From Sphingomonas sp. HITSZ_GF (lineage in GTDB: Bacteria; Pseudomonadota; Alphaproteobacteria; Sphingomonadales; Sphingomonadaceae), in the NCBI RefSeq assembly GCF_029543155.1, contig NZ_JARQXA010000002.1:62001-126000 (forward strand): a stretch of DNA of 64,000 nucleotides, given 5' to 3'. Every line of letters starts with the position of its first letter. The stretch's first letter is position 1. Below, in pieces: positions 19,306 to 28,583 of this stretch. The notes under the pieces were generated by a model. It did not search any database. It had not been told where the DNA came from and was given only the letters and a program-made list of their open reading frames with translations. A program made the position numbers and the translations under genes.

Positions 19306-20751
19306 ATGACACGGCTCGCCCGGAAACTAGGCGAGCTGCGCCATCGCCTGTTCGGCCGCTCGCTGACCGAGCCGGAGCCGGTCGCGCCCGGCGAACCGCG
19401 CCCGCGCCACTATACCCGCTCCACCGGATCGGTGAGCCGGCGCATGCTGCTTGTCGCCACCGCCTGGATCCTGATCCTGCTGGTCGGCGGCGGTGTGGCG
19501 CTCGACCGGGTGCTCGTCACCACCGTCACCAAGAATTTCGACGACCAGCTCGACTATCTGATCAAGGCAATGATCTTCACTGCCGAGATCGGCCCCAATG
19601 GCGAGGTGGTGAACAACCGCGAGCTCGCCGACCAGCGCTTCCTCGAATATAATTCGGGTGCCTATTGGCAGATCAGCGGCAAGGGTTTCGAGCCCTATAT
19701 CTCGCGTTCGCTCTGGGATCAGCGCCTGAAGATCGACCAGAAGCACAACGACACCGATGTCCACGTCTATGACAGCCGCCAGTTCCCGGGCCAGCTGCTG
19801 CGCATCGCCGAGCGCGACGCGGTGCTGCCCGGATCGCCGGTGCGCTGGCGCTTCCAGGTCGCGATCAGCCGCGAGACGCTCGACGGGCAGATCGCGACGC
19901 TGCGCCGCACGCTGGTGCGCAGCTTCGTGCTGCTCGGGCTCGGGCTGGTGATCATGGTCGCGCTGCAGACCTGGTTCGGCCTGTTGCCGCTGCGCCGCGT
20001 GCGCCAGGAGATCGCCCGGCTGCGCGCCGGCGAATCGACCCGCGTCGAAGGCGCGATGCCCGCCGAAGTGGCGCCGATGGTCGAGGAGCTCAACGCGCTG
20101 GTCGAGCATAACGACCGCCAGGCCGAGGAAGCGCGCCGCCACGCCGGCAATCTCGCCCATGCGCTCAAGACGCCGCTCAGCGTGATCATGAACGCCGCCG
20201 CCGCCGGCCAGGCCGACCTTGCCACGGCGGTGATCCGCGAGGCGCGCACGATGCGCCGCCAGATCGACCACCATCTCGCCCGCGCCCGCGCGGTCGGCCG
20301 CCGCGGATCGGCGCACAGCCGCGCCCAGGTCTGGCCGTCGATCGAGGCGGTCGAGCGCGCCGTCGCCCGGCTCTATCCCAATGTCCGCATCGACATCGAC
20401 GGGCAGAAGGATCTGGTCGCGCATATCGAGCGCCAGGACCTGGACGACCTGCTCGGCAACCTGGTCGAGAATGCCGCCAAATATGGCGGCGGCAGCGTGT
20501 TCATCACCGCCAGCGTGCAGGCCGGTTTCGTCGAGATCCTGGTGGAAGACGATGGCCGCGGCATCCCCGAGGCCGATCGCATCCGCATCTTCGACCGCGG
20601 CGTGCGGCTGGACAGCGGCAAGCCCGGCACCGGGCTGGGCCTGGCGATCGTGCGCGACGTCGCCGAGATCTATGACGGCACCGTCAGCCTCGAGGAAAGC
20701 GAGGATCTCGGCGGCCTGCTCGTCCGCCTGCGCCTGCCCGCCGCAAACTGA
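19306..20751 (+). CDS. Membrane sensor histidine kinase (PhoQ-like) paired with the OmpR regulator
   Basis: 481 residues. A basic cytoplasmic N-terminus is followed by a first membrane helix (LLVATAWILILLVGGGVAL), a periplasmic domain of about 145 residues, a second helix (SFVLLGLGLVIMVALQTWF), a HAMP-like linker and the kinase core. The phosphoacceptor is H285 in NLAHALKTPLSV, the variant seen in PhoQ-type kinases; N-box LVENAAKYG, G1 EDDGRGIPE and G2 GTGLGLAIV are intact. It has its own regulator directly upstream. Confidence 0.9.
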   Translation: MTRLARKLGELRHRLFGRSLTEPEPVAPGEPRPRHYTRSTGSVSRRMLLVATAWILILLVGGGVALDRVLVTTVTKNFDDQLDYLIKAMIFTAEIGPNGEVVNNRELADQRFLEYNSGAYWQISGKGFEPYISRSLWDQRLKIDQKHNDTDVHVYDSRQFPGQLLRIAERDAVLPGSPVRWRFQVAISRETLDGQIATLRRTLVRSFVLLGLGLVIMVALQTWFGLLPLRRVRQEIARLRAGESTRVEGAMPAEVAPMVEELNALVEHNDRQAEEARRHAGNLAHALKTPLSVIMNAAAAGQADLATAVIREARTMRRQIDHHLARARAVGRRGSAHSRAQVWPSIEAVERAVARLYPNVRIDIDGQKDLVAHIERQDLDDLLGNLVENAAKYGGGSVFITASVQAGFVEILVEDDGRGIPEADRIRIFDRGVRLDSGKPGTGLGLAIVRDVAEIYDGTVSLEESEDLGGLLVRLRLPAAN

Positions 20752-20846
20752 CATAGCTGCAACAAACTGAAATTCTCGCGTGATGAACGGGACGCAAACC
20801 GTGTCCTGAACTCGCGGATTGCCCTCTTTTATCCGTCGGGTCGCGT

Positions 20847-20876
20847 GGCGGCGCTGGTTCTGGGGCCAGCGCCGCC
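20847..20876 (+). terminator. 11-bp GC hairpin after the two-component operon
   Basis: GGCGGCGCTGG (20847-20857) pairs perfectly with CCAGCGCCGCC (20866-20876) around an 8-base loop, 95 bases after the kinase stop. It is followed by CAATCCG, not by a U-tract, so it is a weak or factor-dependent terminator candidate. Confidence 0.45.
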
Positions 20877-20907
20877 CAATCCGCATGAACGAGGTTATTA
20901 TCCTTCG

Positions 20908-20936
20908 TTTACAATATGTTAGCTAATCTATGCTAA
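20908..20936 (+). promoter_or_regulatory. AT-rich promoter-like segment
   Basis: TTTACA at 20908-20913, a spacer containing the palindrome TTAGCTAA, and TATGCTAA ending at 20936 form a strikingly AT-rich island 40 bases before the next start codon. Element spacing (15 to 17 bases depending on the -10 chosen) is only approximate. Confidence 0.35.
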
Positions 20937-20975
20937 ACTCCAATCGGGGATTGTAGACGCAAAAGGGAAACCCGC

Positions 20976-21539
20976 ATGACTTCCATTTCTTCGATGACGC
21001 AGCGGTTCGATCCGCGCGCGCAGATGGACGCCCGCATATCCGCGGCGGCATCGGCCGGCACAATCAGCACCGACGACCAGAATGCCCTGAGCAGCGCGCT
21101 CGACACGATCGATTCGAGCTTGGCCAGCGACCGTGCGAGCGGCGGCAAGCCGGGCGACATGAAGACCAAGATCGACGGCATCATCGACGAGCAGGTGAAG
21201 AGCGGCGCGCTCACCGAGGATCAGGCGGCCGAGCTCAAGAGCTTCTTCGCGCAGGGCCCGGATGGCGGCGAAGGCGGCCCGGGTGGCCCGCAGGGTGCCG
21301 GCGGCCCGCCGCCGGGCCCGCCGCCCGCGAGCAGCGACGCGGATTCGGACGACGAGGATGCGACCGATACGGCGACGCAGATCAGCGAGATCGCCGCGCG
21401 TCAGCTGGAGGCGATGAGCGCGTTTCTCGAGAAGCTGCGCGATGCCGCCGCCTCGGGCAGCAGCACCTATGGCAGCAATGCCGGCAAGAGCAGCAACGGC
21501 AGTTCGGCAACGGGCCTGGTGATCGACACCAACGCTTGA
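20976..21539 (+). CDS. Low-complexity helical protein, unknown function
   Basis: 187 residues without a signal peptide or membrane helix. The first 90 residues are Ala/Ser/Asp-rich helices with a repeated pattern (SAGTISTDDQNALSSAL and SGALTEDQAAELKSFF) that looks like a pair of EF-hand-like or two-helix units. A Gly-Pro-rich linker follows (GGPGGPQGAGG), then an acidic run and another Ala-rich helix. A good ribosome site (AAAGGGAAAC) precedes the ATG. The tail SSATGLVIDTNA resembles proteins encoded near secretion or surface genes, but I cannot assign a family. Confidence 0.7.
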   Translation: MTSISSMTQRFDPRAQMDARISAAASAGTISTDDQNALSSALDTIDSSLASDRASGGKPGDMKTKIDGIIDEQVKSGALTEDQAAELKSFFAQGPDGGEGGPGGPQGAGGPPPGPPPASSDADSDDEDATDTATQISEIAARQLEAMSAFLEKLRDAAASGSSTYGSNAGKSSNGSSATGLVIDTNA

Positions 21540-21606
21540 TCCCATGCCCGTGCCGCGCGGCGCCGCTCCGGGGGGATCGGCGCCGCGTTAGCCTCCCGCA
21601 ATTTAC

Positions 21607-21717
21607 CGTCACCCCCGCGAAAGCGGGGGCCCATCTCGCGTAGATGAGCCGGGGAAAAGCAGCTGCCTGGCGCGAGGACAGTCCGGGAGCTGGGTCCCCG
21701 CTTTCGCGGGGATGACG
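21607..21717. repeat. Dispersed palindromic repeat, type B
   Basis: Outer arms start CGTCACCCCCGCGAAAGCGG and end CCGCTTTCGCGGGGATGACG; each arm is itself a hairpin with a GAAAG/CTTTC centre. The inner linker is about 60 bases with its own local pairing. It has the same two-hairpin design as type A but a different stem sequence. Confidence 0.75.
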
Positions 21718-21727
21718 GCAGCAAGGG

Positions 21728-22717
21728 TCAAAGGCCCTGCATCGCCTCGGCGGCGAGCGTCAGGCTGTGCTTGCGCGCAGCAGGATCGAACATCGCGCTG
21801 GTGAGCATCAGCTCGTCGGCGCCCGTCCGCGCGATGAAGGCGGCGAGCTGCTCGCGCACCCGCCCCGGGCCGCCGATCGCACTGGCCGACAGCACCTGGT
21901 CGAGCATCGCATTGCCATGTCCGCCCAGGCTCTCGCGATAGCCGCGCACCGGCGGCGGCAGCTGGATGCCCTTGCCGGTGGTGCGGATCGCGACGAACGC
22001 CTGTTGCTGCGAGCTGGCGAGATATTCCGCCTCCGCGTCGCTGTCGGCCGCGAACACGTTGAAGCCGAGCATCAGGTGCGGCTTCTCCAGCACGTCCGAG
22101 GGGCGGAAATTGCGGCGATAGACCTGGATCGCCTCGTCGAGCAGGCCCGGCGCGAAATGCGAGGCAAAGGCATAGGGCAGCCCCAGCATCGCCGCGAGCT
22201 GCGCGCCGAACAGGCTCGAACCCAGGATCCAGATATCGACCTTGGCGCCGGCACCCGGCGTGGCGCGGATGCCGGTCTGCCCGTCATCGGCGAAATAGCT
22301 CTGCAGCTCCTGCACGTCGCGCGGGAATTCGTTGCCGTCGCTGCCCAGTCCGCGGCGGATCGCGGCGGAGACGCGCTGGTCCGATCCCGGCGCGCGGCCC
22401 AGGCCGAGATCGATCCGGCCGGGGAACAGCGCGTCGAGCGTGCCGAACTGCTCGGCGACCTGGAGCGGCGAATGATTGGGCAGCATGATTCCGCCCGCGC
22501 CCACGCGTATCGTCGAGGTCGCCTGGCCGACATGCGCGATCACCACGGCGGTGGCGGCGCTGGCGATCCCGTCCATCCCGTGATGCTCGGCCACCCAGTA
22601 GCGGGTGAAGCCAAGCCCCTCGGCATGCCGGGCGAGATCGGCGGCGTTGGCAAGGGCCTGGGAAGCGTTCCCGCCCTGGAGGATGGGGACGAGGTCGAGC
22701 AGCGAATAGGCAGTCAT
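21728..22717 (-). CDS. LLM-class flavin-dependent oxidoreductase
   Basis: 329 residues of the bacterial luciferase-like TIM-barrel family, in the subgroup of short single-chain enzymes named after the YhbW type. Visible family marks are [18 protein letters not shown] near the start, [23 protein letters not shown], and [20 protein letters not shown]. It would use FMNH2 and oxygen or F420-like chemistry; the substrate is unknown. The start at 22717 ([11 protein letters not shown]) matches the family; the longer frame has no support. It is flanked by repeats on both sides. Confidence 0.88.
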   Translation of the reverse strand: MTAYSLLDLVPILQGGNASQALANAADLARHAEGLGFTRYWVAEHHGMDGIASAATAVVIAHVGQATSTIRVGAGGIMLPNHSPLQVAEQFGTLDALFPGRIDLGLGRAPGSDQRVSAAIRRGLGSDGNEFPRDVQELQSYFADDGQTGIRATPGAGAKVDIWILGSSLFGAQLAAMLGLPYAFASHFAPGLLDEAIQVYRRNFRPSDVLEKPHLMLGFNVFAADSDAEAEYLASSQQQAFVAIRTTGKGIQLPPPVRGYRESLGGHGNAMLDQVLSASAIGGPGRVREQLAAFIARTGADELMLTSAMFDPAARKHSLTLAAEAMQGL

Positions 22718-22824
22718 GGAAGCCGAGATGGGGAGGCGCTGCCGGCTCTGCCATAAAGTTTTGGTCCTTGGCGACGAAGCAATCATCGGTCGACCTGACC
22801 GCTGCCGTCATCCCGCCCCACCAC

Positions 22825-22906
22825 CGTCATCCCGGCGAAAGCCGGGATCTCAGGCGAAGGCACGGGGCAGGAGCCGCACGAGATCCCGGCTTTCGCCGGG
22901 ATGACG
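22825..22906. repeat. Dispersed palindromic repeat, type A (copy 2)
   Basis: Left hairpin CGTCATCCCGGCGAAAGCCG, linker with CAGGAGCCGCACG, right hairpin ending CCGGGATGACG. A truncated CCGTCATCCCG lies just left of it (about 22805-22816). Confidence 0.85.
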
Positions 22907-22951
22907 ATCGGGGGCATTGCCACCCCCGCCCCCACTGCCTAGACGCCCGCC

Positions 22952-23616
22952 ATGGACCCCGCCCTGTCGCACATCCGCAACTGGATCTTCGATCTCGACA
23001 ACACGCTCTACCCGGCGAGCGTCAACCTGTTCGCGCTGATCGACGCGCGGATCGGCCAATACGTCCAGAATCTGCTCGGGCTCGACGCGGCCGAGGCGCA
23101 CAAGGTGCAGAAGGGCTATTTCCACGCGCACGGCACCACGCTGGCCGGGCTGATGGCCGAGCACGGCACCGATCCGCACCATTATCTGGCCGATGTCCAT
23201 GACGTCGACATGAGCGTGCTCGAAGTAAACGAAGCGCTGGTCGAGGCGCTTGCCCGGCTGCCCGGCCGCAAGCTCGTCTTCACCAATGGCGACGCGCCCT
23301 ATGCCAGCAAGGTGCTCGACAGGCTCGGCATGGCTGGCACCTTCGAGGCGATCCACGACGTCCACGCCACCCAGTATCGCCCCAAGCCCGATCCCCAAGC
23401 CTATCAGGGCCTGTGCGACGCCTATGGCATCGACCCCAGCCACAGCCTGTTCGTCGAGGACATGGCCCGCAACCTGAAGCCCGCCAAGGCAATCGGCATG
23501 GCCACCGTCTGGATCGACAATGGCTCTGAGCAGGGGCCGGAGATCGACCGCAGCTTCATCGACTATACCGTCACCGACCTCGGAGCCTGGCTCCACAGCA
23601 TCCTGGAGACTTCCGA

Positions 23617-23620
<4 letters not shown>
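22952..23620 (+). CDS. HAD-family pyrimidine 5'-nucleotidase
   Basis: 222 residues. HAD motif [12 protein letters not shown] (nucleophile and acid Asp), motif [10 protein letters not shown], motif III Lys in [10 protein letters not shown] and motif [15 protein letters not shown] are all present, and the order fits the SDT1/TIGR01993 pyrimidine 5'-nucleotidase group, which releases phosphate from UMP or CMP. Cytoplasmic. Its stop overlaps the start of dapD by 4 bases. The pairing of this nucleotidase with dapD is common in sphingomonads, probably as shared transcription only. Confidence 0.88.
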
Positions 23621-24420
<800 letters not shown>

Positions 24421-24449
24421 ACTAGGTTCCGTCATCCCAAACAACTGAA

Positions 24450-24531
24450 CGTCATCCCGACGAAAGTCGGGATCTCAGGCGAAGGCGCCGGGAAGGAGTC
24501 GCACGAGATCCCGGCTTTCGCCGGGATGACG
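24450..24531. repeat. Dispersed palindromic repeat, type A (copy 3) with compensatory changes
   Basis: Same plan as copy 1, but the left stem reads CCCGACGAAAGTCGGG: the G-C pair of other copies has become A-T on both sides, keeping the hairpin. On the right, two short partial repeats GCGGGATGACGGATT follow (24539-24575). Confidence 0.85.
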
Positions 24532-24634
24532 ATTTGGCGCGGGATGACGGATTTGTGCGGGATGACGGATTGGGCTGAATAGTATCCGGCGTTACGGCTT
24601 TCATCCGGCCCGGGAGATGGCGTAGGGACGGGTC

Positions 24635-25399
24635 ATGACCGAAAGCATGACCTATGGCCGCTATCTCGCGCTCGACCAGCTGCTCGCTGCCCAGCATCCG
24701 CTGTCGGACCGGCATGACGAGCTGCTGTTCATCATCATCCACCAGACCAAGGAACTCTGGCTCAAGCAGATGATCGCCGAGCTGCGCGCCGCGCTCGAGC
24801 TGGTCCGCGCCGACAAGCCGGTGGAGGCGTACAAGTCGCTCGCCCGGGTCAGCCGCATCCAGGCGGTGATGACGCTGAGCTGGGACGTGCTCGCGACGAT
24901 GACGCCGAGCGACTATACGCGTTTCCGCGAAGTGCTCGGCACCAGCTCGGGCTTCCAGTCGGACCAGTTCCGCGCGGTCGAGACGATGCTGGGGTTGCGC
25001 GGCGGCGGCGTGCCGGGCCCGCTCACCACCGAAGTCGCCGCGCTGCCGAGCCTGTGGGACGAGGCCAATGCCGCGCTCGCCCGCGCCGGCTTCGCGCTTC
25101 CTGCCGAGGTGCTGGCGCGCGACTGGAGCCAGCCTTACGTGCCGAGCAAGCCAGTCGAGGACGCCTGGGCCCAGGTCTATCGCGACCCGACGCGCTGGTG
25201 GGAGCTGTACCAGCTCGCCGAGAAGCTGGTCGACATCGACGATGCGCTCGCCACCTGGCGGCACAAGCATGTGATCACCGTCAGCCGCGTGATCGGGATG
25301 AAGCCCGGCACCGGCGGCACCCCGGGCGTGTCCTATCTGGAAAGCACCCTGTCGAAACGCGCCTTTCCCGAGCTGTGGACGCTGCGTACCCAGCTATGA
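24635..25399 (+). CDS. kynA: Tryptophan 2,3-dioxygenase
   Basis: 254 residues; a cytoplasmic haem enzyme that opens the indole ring of tryptophan to N-formylkynurenine. MTYGRYLALDQLLAAQ at the start, DELLFIIIHQTKELWLKQM, and the substrate-site run RVSRIQAVMTLSWDVL fit the family; the FREVLGTSSGFQS segment carries the Ser/Arg contact. KHVITVSRVIGMKPGTGGT near the end matches the conserved Thr that binds the amino acid. It overlaps the next gene by 4 bases, giving a two-gene tryptophan-breakdown operon. Confidence 0.95.
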   Translation: MTESMTYGRYLALDQLLAAQHPLSDRHDELLFIIIHQTKELWLKQMIAELRAALELVRADKPVEAYKSLARVSRIQAVMTLSWDVLATMTPSDYTRFREVLGTSSGFQSDQFRAVETMLGLRGGGVPGPLTTEVAALPSLWDEANAALARAGFALPAEVLARDWSQPYVPSKPVEDAWAQVYRDPTRWWELYQLAEKLVDIDDALATWRHKHVITVSRVIGMKPGTGGTPGVSYLESTLSKRAFPELWTLRTQL

Positions 25400-26502
25400 G
25401 CTACAAGCATCTCTTCCAGCGCGCGCTGGCCGCGGCGCCCGAGCGGCTGCACTTCGCCGCGCATTCGCACCATCTCTGGCCCGACGCCTCCTATCTCGGC
25501 CAGCTCGCCGCCTGGGAGGACGGGGTGCGCCTCGCCGACCGGAAGTGGGAGCGGGTGATGGGCGAGATCTGGCCAGCCGCGCAGCGCCACGTCGCCGCCG
25601 AGCTCAAGCTGCCCGATCCCGATACGGTGGTGTTCGCGCCGAACACGCACGAGCTGTTGCTGCGGATCGCCTCGGCGCGCCCCGGCCCGCTCCGCATCCT
25701 CGCCAGCACCGGCGAGTTCCACAGCTTCCGCCGCCAGTCGATGCGCTGGGAGGAAGCCGGCAGCGCCACTGTGGAGCGCGTGCCGCTGGAGGAGATCGTC
25801 GCCCGGGCCAGCGCCGGCGCGCACGACCTGATCTTCGTCAGCCAGGTCCAGTTCGGCACCGGCCAGGTCTTTGACGGGATCGCCGAGCTTGCCGCACTCG
25901 CCCGGCCCGAGGGCCCTTGGGTGGTGATCGACGGCTATCACGCCTTCATGGCGATGGAGGTCGACCTGTCGGCGGTGGCGGACAAGGTCTTCTACCTCGC
26001 CGGCGGCTACAAATATGCGATGGCCGGCGAAGGCTGCGCCTTTCTCCACGCGCCGCCGGGCTATGGCCCGCGCCCGGAGATCACCGGCTGGTATGCCGAG
26101 TTCGAGGACCTGTCGCTGCCGCCGGGCAGCATCGGTTATGCCCCCGACGGGCGCCGCTTCCTCGGCGCGACCTTCGATCCTTCGGGCATCTACCGCTTCG
26201 TCGCGGTGCGCGACATGCTGCGCCAGGAGGAACTGACCACCGCCACGATCGCGGCGCATGTCGATGGCCTGCGCGCGCAGCTGCTCGCCGAGCTGCCGAT
26301 CGCGGCTGCGCTGCGCAACCCCGACAGCCCCGCGCGCTTCCTCGCGCTCCAGTCTCCCCATGCCCAGCGCTGGAAGGCCGAGCTCGAAGCCGAGGACGTG
26401 ATCACCGACGTGCGCGGCGACGTGTTGCGCATCGGCTTCGGCCTCTATCAGGACGCGCGCGACGTGCGGCGGCTGATCGAGGCGCTTTCCTGGCTCCGCT
26501 AG
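25396..26502 (+). CDS. Kynureninase-like class V aminotransferase-fold PLP enzyme
   Basis: 368 residues. The fold-type I PLP site is visible: VVIDGYHAFMAME (Asp and His contacting the cofactor) and YLAGGYKYAMAGEG, where K206 should form the Schiff base. The C-terminal domain includes FDPSGIYRFVAVRDML. Position, directly after and overlapping kynA, suggests it is the kynureninase that cleaves kynurenine to anthranilate and alanine, but the sequence is shorter and more divergent than classical KynU, so other lyase or aminotransferase roles remain open. The ATG at 25396 was chosen for the ATGA overlap. Confidence 0.8.
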   Translation: MSYKHLFQRALAAAPERLHFAAHSHHLWPDASYLGQLAAWEDGVRLADRKWERVMGEIWPAAQRHVAAELKLPDPDTVVFAPNTHELLLRIASARPGPLRILASTGEFHSFRRQSMRWEEAGSATVERVPLEEIVARASAGAHDLIFVSQVQFGTGQVFDGIAELAALARPEGPWVVIDGYHAFMAMEVDLSAVADKVFYLAGGYKYAMAGEGCAFLHAPPGYGPRPEITGWYAEFEDLSLPPGSIGYAPDGRRFLGATFDPSGIYRFVAVRDMLRQEELTTATIAAHVDGLRAQLLAELPIAAALRNPDSPARFLALQSPHAQRWKAELEAEDVITDVRGDVLRIGFGLYQDARDVRRLIEALSWLR

Positions 26503-26541
26503 AAAAAGCGGCCGGGCGGCAATGCGCAGCCTGCCCGGCCG
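26503..26541 (-). terminator. Rho-independent terminator of the urcA-family gene
   Basis: Read on the minus strand: CGGCCGGGC pairs with GCCCGGCCG (9 bp, positions 26533-26541 and 26509-26517) followed by CTTTTT (26503-26508). It lies 10 bases after the UrcA stop, between convergent genes. Confidence 0.75.
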
Positions 26542-26550
26542 TGAGGGAAA

Positions 26551-26838
26551 TCAGCGGCGCGCGACCTGCGCGGCACCCCAGCGCGCCGCGAGCTGGCGGG
26601 CGAGGTCGCGCTGCACGCCGTCGCGGCACTGCCGGACCAGGTGCGCCTCGTCCGCGCCCACGCTCGCATAGGAGCCGCAGACCTGCTCGGTCGCGGCGGC
26701 GAGGCGGCGGTTGAGCTCGGCGCGGCCGGCATCGCTCTTCAGATCGAGATCGGCGTGGCGGACGGTGACGCGCTCCCCGGCCAGGGCCGGCGAGGCGATC
26801 AGGGTTGCGGCGGCGAAGGCGGTGATGAACTTGTACAT
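26551..26838 (-). CDS. UrcA family secreted protein
   Basis: 95 residues: signal peptide MYKFITAFAAATLIASPALA, then a short mature domain with VRHADLDLKSDAGRAELNRRL and two Cys (QVCGSY, RQCRDG). This is the UrcA pattern (VxYxDLDLxxxxGxxxLxxR), a small family common in sphingomonads and caulobacters. The function is unknown. GGAGCC lies at good distance before the ATG. It is divergent from a CadC-like regulator. Confidence 0.9.
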   Translation of the reverse strand: MYKFITAFAAATLIASPALAGERVTVRHADLDLKSDAGRAELNRRLAAATEQVCGSYASVGADEAHLVRQCRDGVQRDLARQLAARWGAAQVARR

Positions 26839-26913
26839 ATCTGGCTCCTTTCCGGGAATTCCGGCACCGTGCCGGGATGCCCCCTGATCGCCCGGACGCC
26901 GCCTGATGGAGAG

Positions 26914-26968
26914 GATGAGGAGCCGATGAAGAGCTGATGAAATGCCGATGATTCGCCGATAGGGTGGC
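26914..26968. promoter_or_regulatory. Five direct 11-bp repeats with GATGA core, candidate operator
   Basis: Units GATGAGGAGCC, GATGAAGAGCT, GATGAAATGCC, GATGATTCGCC and GATAGGGTGGC follow each other without gaps (26914, 26925, 26936, 26947, 26958). A related GATGGAGAG precedes at 26905. An 11-bp period is one helical turn, as in the tandem boxes bound by OmpR/PhoB-type winged helices. The array lies between the UrcA gene and a CadC-like regulator with such a domain. Confidence 0.6.
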
Positions 26969-26999
26969 GCGGCGATCGATTTGCGGGGATGGAAGCGCG

Positions 27000-28583
27000 G
27001 TGGAGGGCCGTATCGACCTTGCGCATGAGGCGCCGTTCCGGCTGGGCACGCTCGAGGTGCGCCCGGCGCTGCGCCAGCTTGCCCGCGACGACTGCATGGA
27101 GGACGTGCTCGAACCCCGGGTGATGCAGGTGCTGGTCGCGCTCGCCCGCGCGGACGGCGCGATCGTCAGCCGCGACGACCTGACGCGGAGCTGCTGGGAA
27201 GGCCGCGTCGTCGGCGAGGATGCGATCAACCGCGTCGTCTCGCGCCTGCGCCGTGCCGCCGAGGGGATCGGCCAGGGCAGCTTCCGGATCGAGACGATCA
27301 CCAAGGTCGGCTATCGGCTGCTGCGCGAAGGCCAGGGCGAAGTGGCACCGGCAGAGGACAGCCCGCTCGCCCGGGCGCGGGCCGAGGCGCACCGCCTGCG
27401 CCTCGATCGCCGCGCGATGCTCGCCGGCGCCGGGCTGGCGGTGGTTACGGTCGGCGGCGGGCTCTATACTTGGCGCCATTTCATCGCCTCGGACCCCGCA
27501 CTGACCGACAAGCCGCCCCCGGATGTCGCGCCGCTGATGATCCAGGCGCAGATGGCGATGACCCAGGGCACGGTCGAAGGCGGCAACCAGGCGATCGGGC
27601 TGCTTCGCCGCGTCGTGTCGCTGCGCCCCGATTATGCGGATGGCTGGGGGCTGCTGGCGCTGTCCTATTCGGCGGCTGCAGTCGGCCGGCCGCAGCAATA
27701 TGAGGCAGACATGCGCGCCCGCGCCGCCGAGGCGCGCCGCCGCGCGCTCGCGCTCGACCCGGGCAATGCCTATGCCCGCGCCGCGGACGGGCTGAACAAG
27801 CCGGTGCTCGGCAACTGGACGGTCGCCGAACGCGGACTGCGCACCAGCCTCGCCAGCCATCCCCATAACGACATGCTGGTCAGCTCGCTGGCGGGCGTGA
27901 TGCTCGGCGTGGGACGTTGCACCGAAGCCGCCAATCTGATCGACGGGATCTGGAAGCGCGTCCCGCCCAATCCCGGCCTCGCCTACACCCATGTCCAGAC
28001 GCTGTGGGCCGCAGGCCGTCCCGACGAGGCGGACAAGGCGATGGACGATGCCGTCGCGCTGTTCCCCACCCATTTCGCGGTTTGGTTCACGCGCTTCTAC
28101 CTGCTGATGTACACCGGCCGCGTCCGCGAGGCGATCGCGCTCGGCGAGAATCGCGGAACGCGCCCGACCGGCATTCCCGAATGGAATTTCGAGCAGGTAC
28201 TGATCGTCGCCCGCGCGATGCTGAGCCGGGCGCCACGCGATATCGAGGCGGCGGCGGCAATCTCGCTCGAAGGCGCGCATCGGGGTGCCGGCTTCGCCGA
28301 GAACGGTATCCAGTTCCTCTCGGGGCTCGGCCGGGTGGACGAGGCCTTTGCCGTCGCCGACGCCTATTATTTCGCGCGCGGCTTCGATCCGGGCGAGCTG
28401 CGCTTCTCCACCGAGCAGGGCACCTATACGCGGCGCAACGCCCGCCGCACGCATCTGCTGTTCCTGCCCCCGACTGCGTCGATGCGCACCGACGCGCGGT
28501 TCCTGCGACTCGCCGACGAGCTGGGTCTGGTACGCTATTGGAAGGATGCCGGCGTCCGGCCCGATTATCAGGCGACCGGCTGA
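27000..28583 (+). CDS. CadC-like membrane-anchored transcriptional regulator with TPR-type C-terminus
   Basis: About 527 residues. Residues 1-105 form an OmpR/CadC-type winged helix (PRVMQVLVALARADGAIVSRDDLTRSCW, then ITKVGYRLL at the end). One membrane helix follows (LAGAGLAVVTVGGGLYTW), so the DNA-binding part is cytoplasmic and the rest, Ala-rich helical repeats of TPR character, periplasmic. The frame could start at the GTG at 26964, but that would lie inside the repeat array; the GTG at 27000 (VEGRIDL) is preceded by GGGGATGGAAG. Confidence 0.82.
   Translation: MEGRIDLAHEAPFRLGTLEVRPALRQLARDDCMEDVLEPRVMQVLVALARADGAIVSRDDLTRSCWEGRVVGEDAINRVVSRLRRAAEGIGQGSFRIETITKVGYRLLREGQGEVAPAEDSPLARARAEAHRLRLDRRAMLAGAGLAVVTVGGGLYTWRHFIASDPALTDKPPPDVAPLMIQAQMAMTQGTVEGGNQAIGLLRRVVSLRPDYADGWGLLALSYSAAAVGRPQQYEADMRARAAEARRRALALDPGNAYARAADGLNKPVLGNWTVAERGLRTSLASHPHNDMLVSSLAGVMLGVGRCTEAANLIDGIWKRVPPNPGLAYTHVQTLWAAGRPDEADKAMDDAVALFPTHFAVWFTRFYLLMYTGRVREAIALGENRGTRPTGIPEWNFEQVLIVARAMLSRAPRDIEAAAAISLEGAHRGAGFAENGIQFLSGLGRVDEAFAVADAYYFARGFDPGELRFSTEQGTYTRRNARRTHLLFLPPTASMRTDARFLRLADELGLVRYWKDAGVRPDYQATG

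Noticed and set aside
24539..24575. GCGGGATGACGGATT repeats as a CRISPR-like array
   Set aside because: Only two short partial units of the neighbouring palindrome, with no regular spacers.
26964..26999. Earlier GTG start for the CadC-like gene
   Set aside because: It would put the coding start within the 11-bp repeat array and adds a non-homologous, Cys-containing extension.
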